Positions 1 to 5,147 of a DNA stretch of 9,206 bases are shown in pieces. The first letter of the stretch is position 1, and every line of letters starts with the position of its first letter. The notes under the pieces are model-generated. The model was not told where the DNA came from. It saw nothing but the letters and a program-made list of their open reading frames with translations, and did not search any database. The stretch comes from Desulfobacteraceae bacterium (GTDB taxonomy: Bacteria; Desulfobacterota; Desulfobacteria; Desulfobacterales; SURF-7): contig JAUXCK010000080.1 in the NCBI GenBank assembly GCA_030618925.1, forward strand, positions 1-9,206, given 5' to 3'. The position numbers and the translations under genes were made by a program.

Positions 1-502
1 CCGTAATCAGTCCGGCCCGTTTGAACGCCTTGTAAACCTTATTCTTCTCCTCATTTGCCTTGAGATCATATATTCGCTCCCGGCACCCCATATAGATATC
101 AAAAGCAAGAAGTAGCAATTCGTCCACTCTGCGCTCGAATTGTAACAACTGGCTGCTGAGCGTATCATGGTGTCGCAGGTCTTTCTTCAGCATTTCCCTG
201 ACGATTCTTTTCAGAGAAGCAATAAAAGCCAACGCCTGTGAGGGTGAAAAATCCTGAATTGCCCTGACCCGGATGATGGGATCAAGGGAAAAAATCACTT
301 TCTCCCGGTCCGGTCCTTTTATGAGCTCGTCTAAAATAACCGCCAGCCCGTTTGAGAGATTGCCCCCCACCGGGTTGGCAAAAAAATCTTTGCTCGTTTT
401 AAGGAATCGAGAGGTATCCAGCGGATACGTTTTTACAACCGAATCAAACCACTTTTTATGAATAGCGGTCTTATTTTTTTCAAGTAATTTCTCAAGCGCC
501 AT
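1..502 (-). CDS. RsbRD N-terminal-domain protein, 3' end cut by window edge
   Basis: This reading frame is open from the ATG at 502 to the window edge, giving 167 visible residues. It starts MALEKLLEKNKTAIHKKW and carries the hallmark stretch LDPIIRVRAIQDFSPSQALA at about residues 74-93, then a helical segment to GCRERIYDLKANEEKNK. This pattern matches the RsbRD_N family (sensor half of RsbT co-antagonists, a globin-like helical fold). A GAGGG Shine-Dalgarno lies 4 nt before the ATG, which decides the start. No STAS domain is visible, but the C-terminus is outside the window. From memory, short RsbRD_N proteins of this kind precede dsrMKJOP in many sulfate reducers, so dsrM may be the next gene to the left; that is inference. 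A role as sensor or regulator is likely, with ligand unknown. The gene is separated from its promoter (633-661) by a leader of about 120 nt. Confidence 0.82.
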   Translation of the reverse strand, partial: MALEKLLEKNKTAIHKKWFDSVVKTYPLDTSRFLKTSKDFFANPVGGNLSNGLAVILDELIKGPDREKVIFSLDPIIRVRAIQDFSPSQALAFIASLKRIVREMLKKDLRHHDTLSSQLLQFERRVDELLLLAFDIYMGCRERIYDLKANEEKNKVYKAFKRAGLIT

Positions 503-538
503 TTTGCCCTCAAAGCCCCCTTCATCCAGCCTGGAATT

Positions 539-613
539 TCAATCAAAAAACACGCCCGGCTTATCCGCCAATTTATCCAACCGATCTGTAGATGATGAAT
601 ACTTTCTGGCCAT
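539..613 (-). other. 24-codon upstream ORF, in frame with the RsbRD_N gene
   Basis: An ATG at 613 opens a short frame reading MARKYSSSTDRLDKLADKPG and four more residues. It ends at TGA (541-539). The same frame then continues without another stop into the ATG at 502. The predicted transcript start (about 626) leaves only some 12 nt before this ATG and I see no Shine-Dalgarno, so translation is doubtful. It could be a leader peptide, a decayed N-terminal extension or chance. Confidence 0.2.
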
Positions 614-632
614 TACAGACCAAGAATAGGGT

Positions 633-661
633 GTTATAAATTACTCATTATTTCTTGTCAA
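633..661 (-). promoter_or_regulatory. sigma70 promoter for the RsbRD_N gene and genes to its left
   Basis: On the minus strand a perfect -35 box TTGACA (661-656) is followed by a 17-bp spacer and a -10 box TATAAC (638-633, five of six consensus bases). Predicted transcription starts near 626, leaving a leader of about 124 nt before the ATG at 502. It is the best promoter match in the window. Two terminator-like hairpins lie just upstream and would insulate it from read-through. Confidence 0.7.
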
Positions 662-673
662 GAGCAAATAAAC

Positions 674-689
674 AAAACGGGGCCCCCCG
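674..689 (-). terminator. short GC hairpin with T-tract, leftward
   Basis: On the minus strand CGGG (689-686) pairs with CCCG (681-678) around a 4-nt loop, and TTTT follows, then more T-rich sequence. The stem is only 4 bp but all G-C. It sits immediately upstream of the -35 box at 661. Weak as a stand-alone terminator. Confidence 0.3.
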
Positions 690-701
690 GCTATCTTACT
701 T

Positions 702-779
702 AAAATAAATAAAAATGCCCTGCGCCGATGTCCCGCTGATTCATCCTTGCCAGCCCGGGCAGGAAACTTCCGGCAGGGC
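702..779 (-). terminator. structured terminator-like element, leftward
   Basis: On the minus strand GCCCTGC (779-773) pairs perfectly with GCAGGGC (723-717). A T-rich tract (ATTTTTATTTATTTTA, 716-701) follows directly. Inside the stem TCCTGCC pairs with GGCAAGGA with one bulged A around the loop CGGGCT. An alternative stem, TTCCGG (791-786) with CCGGAA (773-768), overlaps the first arm, so the two folds are partly exclusive, as in an attenuator. No protein-coding gene is seen directly upstream on this strand, so it ends either read-through antisense to sbcB or an unannotated small RNA. Confidence 0.35.
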
Positions 780-803
780 GAAAGACCGGAATTTAACCCC
801 GGG

Positions 804-966
804 GGTGCGATTAAAAATATTGGTTTACACCCAAGATTTACATGACTCGATGGGGTTCATATACACTATAATCTTAATCATAATCATAATCGTCACCTTA
901 ATCATAATTGCAATCCTGCTCCTGATCAAACAGGACTTGAAGCTGACCAACGGTTTTAATAACACC
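804..966 (+). repeat. MITE-like repeat, left copy
   Basis: This 163-bp AT-rich element begins GGTGCGATTAAAA and ends TTTTAATAACACC, so its ends are imperfect terminal inverted repeats (11 of 13 positions). It is matched in inverted orientation by 2523-2698. Positions 857-879 (23 nt) and 912-935 (24 nt) are identical to the other copy, and the outer 38 nt (804-841) differ at four positions by hand alignment. The middle (871-911) is a low-complexity run of AATCAT/AATCTT units, longer than in the other copy. A small hairpin TCCTG-ATCAAA-CAGGA lies at 920-935. No transposase and no clear target-site duplication are visible. It lies upstream of sbcB. Confidence 0.75.
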
Positions 967-982
967 TGACCTTTGGGCGCTA

Positions 983-1011
983 TTGAAAAAACAGCCCGGA
1001 TAGGATATAGG
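983..1011 (+). promoter_or_regulatory. candidate sbcB promoter with overlapping dyad
   Basis: TTGAAA (983-988, five of six) is followed by 17 bp and TATAGG (1006-1011, four of six), predicting a start near 1018. A perfect 8-bp inverted repeat, CCGGATAG (996-1003) and CTATCCGG (1017-1024), covers the spacer, the -10 box and the start point, which would suit a repressor site. The promoter begins 17 bp beyond the left repeat. Confidence 0.4.
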
Positions 1012-1021
1012 CTGCTCTATC

Positions 1022-1059
1022 CGGACACCTTTTCGGGACGGCTGAGACCCCGGTGTCCG
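1022..1059 (+). promoter_or_regulatory. leader hairpin upstream of sbcB
   Basis: CGGACACC (1022-1029) and GGTGTCCG (1052-1059) are perfect 8-bp complements. They would form a hairpin at the very 5' end of the predicted sbcB transcript. The left arm shares three bases (1022-1024) with the upstream dyad at 996-1024. The fold covers an alternative GTG start at 1053 but not the GAGGTG Shine-Dalgarno at 1068-1073. Confidence 0.35.
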
Positions 1060-1085
1060 AGACCCTTGAGGTGCGGTTTAAAAAA

Positions 1086-2522
1086 ATGAACACTTATCTA
1101 TTCTATGACATTGAAACCAGCGGGTTGAACAAGGCGTTTGATCAGGTATTCCAATTTGCAGCCATTCGCACGGATCTCGAACTCAACGAAATTCAGCGCC
1201 ATAATATCAAAGTAAAGCTGCGCCCGGATATCATCATTTCCCCCCGTGCCCTGATGACCCATCGCATCCCTCTTTCCGATCTAATGTCCGGCGAGTGCGA
1301 ATTTGAAGCTGCCCGGCAGATTCACCAGCTGATGAATGAACCGGGCACCATCAGCCTCGGGTATAATTCACTTGGTTTTGATGATGTGTTTCTGCGGTTT
1401 ACGTTTCACCGGAATCTGCTCCCCGCCTATACGCACCAATATAGCAGGGGTTGCCGCCGCATGGATCTGTTTCCCATGACCCTGGTTTTCTCGCTTTATA
1501 AAAAAGCGTCTCTGAACTGGCCTGAAAAAAATGGGAAGCTGTCACTCAAGCTGGAGAATCTGAATTCTGCCAATCAATTAAATCAGGGTCGGGCTCACGA
1601 TGCCATGGTTGATGTGGAGATCACCATGGCGCTGGCACGCCGTTATATGCGGGAAACAGAAACATGGGATTACCTGACCGGTTGTTTTATCAAGGATATC
1701 GACCGCCGGCGGGCCTTAAAATTACCCGCCTGCTTCCAAAGCAGTTCCGGCCTGCATGTCAAGGGCTTGATGATCGGCAGTGAATTTGGATCAGGTATGA
1801 ATTTCCAGGTCCCTGTGATTTCTATTGGCGAGTCAATCCCCTACGCCAACCAGAGCCTCTGGCTGCGTATTGATTTACCGGAGCTTCGTAAAACCGGTCC
1901 TGATTCAATCGAAGACACCACCCGGATTGTCCGTAAGCGGTATGGTGAGCCCGGCATATTGCTGCCCCCTCTTGAACGGTACTGGACAGTGTTATCCCGG
2001 GAAAGAGGTGAATCGGCCGAAGAAAACATCCGCTGGTTGCAGGAGAACCCGACACTTTTTCAATCCATCATTGAACATTACCGGAATTTCCGCTATCCGG
2101 AAATCCCTGCACTGGATGCGGATGCCGCCCTGTATCAAATGGGTTTTTTGTCAAAAAAAGCCCGGGCCTTGTGTCAAGAATTTCACGCTGCACCCCTGAA
2201 TGGAAAAAAAGAACTCATCAATCAATTCCCGACGACTGAGACACGCACACTCGCCGGCCGGATCCTGTCCAGAAATTTTCCGGAGAATCTTTCCAAAAAC
2301 CTGATCAGGGAATTTGGCACCTACATGCAGCAGGTCAATCCAATATCTTCCGATGACGCACTGATGGATTACAGAGGCGCCCCCCGCACCACCCCGGCCT
2401 CGGCCCTTGCCGACATCATTGAATTGCAAAATGACCCCGGCCTGGACAGAGAGCAGCTGAACCTCCTTGACGACCTGAAGGGCTATATCACAGAAAAATT
2501 CAACCGGAAGGATACAAGTTAG
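1086..2522 (+). CDS. sbcB: Exodeoxyribonuclease I
   Basis: The product is a 3'-5' single-strand DNA exonuclease of the DEDDh superfamily, acting in recombination and mismatch repair. From the ATG at 1086 it is 478 aa, close to the 475 aa of E. coli ExoI. The first catalytic motif is DIE (D8, E10); D99 lies in GFDD, and H171 and D176 lie in AHDAMVD with the family's H-x4-D spacing. The nuclease domain spans about residues 1-190, followed by the SH3-like and helical C-terminal regions; the C-terminus LLDDLKGYITEKF aligns with the E. coli end, so the gene is intact. GAGGTG lies 12 nt before the ATG. An in-frame GTG at 1053 would add 11 residues but has no clear Shine-Dalgarno. It is the only plus-strand gene between two minus-strand blocks and is bracketed by inverted repeats, hinting at insertion. 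Confidence 0.93.
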   Translation: MNTYLFYDIETSGLNKAFDQVFQFAAIRTDLELNEIQRHNIKVKLRPDIIISPRALMTHRIPLSDLMSGECEFEAARQIHQLMNEPGTISLGYNSLGFDDVFLRFTFHRNLLPAYTHQYSRGCRRMDLFPMTLVFSLYKKASLNWPEKNGKLSLKLENLNSANQLNQGRAHDAMVDVEITMALARRYMRETETWDYLTGCFIKDIDRRRALKLPACFQSSSGLHVKGLMIGSEFGSGMNFQVPVISIGESIPYANQSLWLRIDLPELRKTGPDSIEDTTRIVRKRYGEPGILLPPLERYWTVLSRERGESAEENIRWLQENPTLFQSIIEHYRNFRYPEIPALDADAALYQMGFLSKKARALCQEFHAAPLNGKKELINQFPTTETRTLAGRILSRNFPENLSKNLIREFGTYMQQVNPISSDDALMDYRGAPRTTPASALADIIELQNDPGLDREQLNLLDDLKGYITEKFNRKDTS

Positions 2523-2698
2523 GGTGTCATTAAAACCTGGCCAGCGTCTAATCCCGATCTTAGTCATAATCTTAATCATTTTGCCCATAGCTCAACTCCT
2601 GTTTGATCAGGAGCAGGATTACGATTAAGATTATAGTGTATATGATACCACTCGAGCAAAGTAAATCTTAGGCGTAAACCAACATTTTTAATTGCACC
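2523..2698 (-). repeat. MITE-like repeat, right copy (inverted)
   Basis: Read on the minus strand this 176-bp element begins GGTGCAATTAAAA and ends TTTTAATGACACC, matching the ends of the copy at 804-966 with the same terminal inverted-repeat pattern. It starts one base after the sbcB stop codon and stops two bases before the ATP-grasp stop codon, so it fills the convergent gap completely. Relative to the left copy it has an extra tract (about 2546-2592, with AATCTTAATCAT units) between the internal hairpin and the inner end, and a shorter repeat run in the middle. The hairpin CTCCTG-TTTGAT-CAGGAG (2596-2613) has a 6-bp stem. It may serve both converging genes as a weak terminator, although no strong T-tract follows. 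Confidence 0.75.
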
Positions 2699-2700
2699 AT

Positions 2701-3537
2701 TTATGGATGGACACGATTGATCCATTTTTCAATTTCAGCCATCAGCATCTCATAGTAGGGTTCAGAGCCGCCAAGGCCTCTTCTCCCAAAAAAATAATTG
2801 ATTTCAAGAAAAAACAGCTTTCTTTCATCCGGGTCTGTCGAAAAGAGAAGATCAAATCCTGCCAGGTTGATGCGGACGCGGCGACTGAAATCCCTGACAG
2901 CCTTTACTGCTGTCTCCTGGAGATCAGGATCAGCGCACCGGTCAATCATTGCGCCGTTTGACACGCTCGCCCCGAACCGCCCCTTCTCTTTCTGAACCCG
3001 CCAGTAGGAAATGATGGTGTCGCCGATCACTGTCACCCGCAACACCCGGTTTCCGGCAGGAATATATTCCTGGACCAGAAAACCGGTCTGACCGCTTCTT
3101 TCAAAAAGCGCCGCCTGTTCCAGCTGCGCCGAAAGTTCTGCAGGGGATGATATCAGGAACACGGTGCTCCCCTCACCCCCCCAGTCATATTTCAAGACAA
3201 AAGGAAACGGCAGTCCAGGAGGCAGACCCGATCTGCCGGCCAGCCGGTAAAATTCATCTGACGTCCGGCAGACGATTGTTTTTGGGTGAGGTGTCTTTAA
3301 TTTCTGAAACAGGTGCGCCTGACCGATTTTCCCGGGATATTTAAACCGGGCGTCATAATTCGGAAAAACAGGAACATCATGCTGCCGGACCATTTCATAC
3401 AGCTCCCTGCTGCATCCCTGGCTTAAAACAACAGCATGCGCTGCCTGAATGGCCGATAGATCCGATGTGTCGGGCTGACGGCCTGCGCAGATAATATTCC
3501 GGTCTGCTTCAAAAAGAGGATGAAAGGAGAGGATCAT
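2701..3537 (-). CDS. RimK/glutathione synthase-like ATP-grasp protein
   Basis: This 278-aa protein has an ATP-grasp core: FVLKYDWGGEGSTVF (residues 113-127, K116 for nucleotide binding and a glycine-rich loop), VQEY (155-158) for adenine contact, GFDLLF (228-232) and FFLEINYFFG (242-251) with E245 and N247 as metal ligands. The first 70 residues form a pre-ATP-grasp domain. Such enzymes join a carboxylate to an amine using ATP through an acyl phosphate. The substrate here cannot be read from sequence; RimK-type modification of a protein, or peptide or small-molecule ligation, are candidates. Its ATG shares one base with the era stop codon (TGATG), so it is probably translated by coupling to Era, and it ends the six-gene operon. 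No specific gene name is justified. Confidence 0.85.
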   Translation of the reverse strand: MILSFHPLFEADRNIICAGRQPDTSDLSAIQAAHAVVLSQGCSRELYEMVRQHDVPVFPNYDARFKYPGKIGQAHLFQKLKTPHPKTIVCRTSDEFYRLAGRSGLPPGLPFPFVLKYDWGGEGSTVFLISSPAELSAQLEQAALFERSGQTGFLVQEYIPAGNRVLRVTVIGDTIISYWRVQKEKGRFGASVSNGAMIDRCADPDLQETAVKAVRDFSRRVRINLAGFDLLFSTDPDERKLFFLEINYFFGRRGLGGSEPYYEMLMAEIEKWINRVHP

Positions 3538-4445
3538 CAGTATCCGAGTTTTCGCATGGCCCTTGTGTCCTTGCTCCAGTTTTTCTGAACCCTGACAAAA
3601 AGTTTCAAAAAAACCCTGGCACCCACCATCCGTTCAATATCTTTCCGGGCTTCTTCACCGATTCCTTTGAGTTTACTTCCTTTTTTCCCGATAATCATAC
3701 CCTTCTGGGAATCACGCTCCACATGAATAGTGGCATGGATTCTCACCAATTTTCCTTTTTTTTCCTCTGAAAATGTATCGATGGTGATGGCGGTTGAATA
3801 GGGTATTTCCTGCCCCGTGAGTCGGAAAACCTTCTCCCGAATCATCTCGGCGGCAACAAATCGTTCCGGCATATCCGTCAGGGTCTCCTCTGGAAAAAAC
3901 GGCGGCCCCAAAGGCAAAAGATCTTCCAATTCCACCAACAGCCGTTCCACCTGTGTTCCGTATTTTGCTGAAATCGGAATCACGGCTTTAAACGGATATC
4001 GTGCCGACCATTTATCAATGAGCCCGAGAAGCTTTGTTTTTTCGATCAGATCGATCTTATTCAATGCCACAACCACCGGGTGCTTCCGGTTTTCGAACTG
4101 TTGAACCATTAATTCTTCAGCATCTGGGAGCGGTTTTGACACATCAACCAGAGCCAGGGTGATGTCCCCGTCCGCGATGGCTGCGAAGGCTTCATCGACC
4201 ATCTTTATATTCAACGGGCTCCTGGCCCTGTGGACGCCGGGTGTATCCATGAAAACAAGCTGCGCGGCCGGCTGGTGAACAACCCCGATGATCCGGTTCC
4301 GGGTGGTCTGGGGTTTCCTGGATGTGATGGATATTTTTTGACCCAGAAGCCTGTTTAAAAGCGTCGATTTTCCTGCATTCGGAGCACCGGCAATGGTGAT
4401 AAAACCGGATTTAAAGGACGGGTCAATTTTCTGGAATTGCGACAT
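3537..4445 (-). CDS. era: GTPase Era
   Basis: Era binds 16S rRNA and takes part in late 30S subunit maturation and cell-cycle control. The 302-aa product has all G motifs: G1 GAPNAGKS (20-27), the G2 region TTRNR (47-51), G3 DTPG (67-70), G4 NKID (129-132) and G5 SAK (159-161). A KH RNA-binding domain follows, with MIIGKKGSKLKGIG from about residue 250. Length and domain order are typical. The start at 4445 has a weak AAGG about 7 nt upstream. It follows engB by 60 bp, the longest gap in the operon, and overlaps the next gene by one base. Confidence 0.97.
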   Translation of the reverse strand: MSQFQKIDPSFKSGFITIAGAPNAGKSTLLNRLLGQKISITSRKPQTTRNRIIGVVHQPAAQLVFMDTPGVHRARSPLNIKMVDEAFAAIADGDITLALVDVSKPLPDAEELMVQQFENRKHPVVVALNKIDLIEKTKLLGLIDKWSARYPFKAVIPISAKYGTQVERLLVELEDLLPLGPPFFPEETLTDMPERFVAAEMIREKVFRLTGQEIPYSTAITIDTFSEEKKGKLVRIHATIHVERDSQKGMIIGKKGSKLKGIGEEARKDIERMVGARVFLKLFVRVQKNWSKDTRAMRKLGY

Positions 4446-4468
4446 GGGATTGCCTTGCTTTTTATTAT

Positions 4469-4497
4469 TTTATAGAAAATCTGGTCCTCTGGGCCAG
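4469..4497 (-). promoter_or_regulatory. possible internal promoter for era
   Basis: In the 60-bp engB-era gap the minus strand has TATAAA followed by AT (4474-4467), a good -10 box. The best -35 match 17 bp upstream, TGGCCC (4497-4492), has only three consensus bases. A start near 4462 would leave a leader of about 17 nt. It could give era some expression independent of the his genes. Confidence 0.25.
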
Positions 4498-4505
4498 GAT
4501 CTTTA

Positions 4506-5111
4506 TTATTGATGCACACCCTGGAGATCCATGCGAATCAGTGTTTCCACCCTGTCCCAGACCAAATCTTTGCCCTGACGTGTTTTGGCTGAAAACAATA
4601 CAAGGTCCTCTTTTGGTATTGACAGGGTTTCGGCGATCTCTCGATGCTGGTGATGCTGTTTGCTTTTCTTCAGCTTGTCTGTTTTGGTTAAAACCAGTAC
4701 ACATGGAATCTGATAATGATCAAACCATTGTATGAGATCGAATTCAGCCCTCCCGGGAATCCGCCTGATATCAAAAATCAGAACCGCCCCGCTGAGGGTC
4801 TCCCGGGTGGCCAGATACGTCTCAATCATGGGACCCCATTTCGCCTTTACCCGGGCCGGCACCTTTGCATACCCGTATCCCGGAAGGTCCACAAACAGAA
4901 ACGACTGGTTGATGTTGAAGAAATTAATCAACTGGGTACGGCCGGGTGTTGAGCTTGTTTTTACCAGGCGTTTGCGATTGACCAGTGTGTTGATCAGGGC
5001 GGATTTTCCGACATTGGACCGCCCGACAAAGGCAATCTCCGGCAGTTCGGGAGGCGGATACTGGGATAGCCTGGCGGCACTTGTTACAAATTCAGCTGAT
5101 TTAATTTTCAT
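4506..5111 (-). CDS. engB: Ribosome biogenesis GTP-binding protein YihA/YsxC (EngB)
   Basis: This small TrmE-Era-EngA-EngB-Septin GTPase is needed for late 50S subunit assembly. The 201-aa product carries G1 GRSNVGKS (30-37), TPGRT (55-59, the G2 threonine), G3 DLPG in VDLPGYGYAKV (74-84), G4 TKTDK (142-146) and G5 SAK (174-176). The start MKIKSAEFVTSA fits the usual short N-terminal helix. No strong Shine-Dalgarno precedes the ATG at 5111; a 16-bp palindrome lies just upstream. It sits 36 bp after the aminotransferase gene and before era, so two ribosome-assembly GTPases are co-transcribed. Confidence 0.96.
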   Translation of the reverse strand: MKIKSAEFVTSAARLSQYPPPELPEIAFVGRSNVGKSALINTLVNRKRLVKTSSTPGRTQLINFFNINQSFLFVDLPGYGYAKVPARVKAKWGPMIETYLATRETLSGAVLIFDIRRIPGRAEFDLIQWFDHYQIPCVLVLTKTDKLKKSKQHHQHREIAETLSIPKEDLVLFSAKTRQGKDLVWDRVETLIRMDLQGVHQ

Positions 5112-5125
5112 GGCATTCGTTAATG

Positions 5126-5141
5126 TCCATCCATGGATGGA
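5126..5141 (-). other. 16-bp perfect palindrome upstream of engB
   Basis: TCCATCCATGGATGGA is self-complementary and fills much of the 36-bp gap between the aminotransferase stop and the engB start. In RNA it could form a 6-bp stem with a CAUG loop just before the engB start, where a Shine-Dalgarno would be expected. It could equally be a protein-binding dyad or chance. Confidence 0.4.
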
Positions 5142-5147
5142 TATCGG

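Noticed and set aside
539..541. TGA as a selenocysteine codon
   Set aside because: The sequence just downstream gives only a very short stem (TCCA/TGGA) and not a convincing bacterial SECIS, and the ATG at 502 has its own good Shine-Dalgarno.
715..969. 84-codon plus-strand ORF with a very hydrophobic C-terminal segment
   Set aside because: The apparent membrane helix (Ile/Leu run) is the translation of AATCAT repeats in the left repeat element; there is no Shine-Dalgarno and the first half overlaps a hairpin region. It is best explained as an artefact.
798..972. Target-site duplication around the left repeat
   Set aside because: Flanking bases (CCCGGG on the outer side and TGACC on the inner side) do not match, and the right copy also lacks a clear duplication.
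2151..2588. 145-codon minus-strand ORF ending inside sbcB
   Set aside because: It starts in the right repeat (ATGATTAAGATTATG type sequence) and runs antisense to the well-supported sbcB frame; no recognisable domain.
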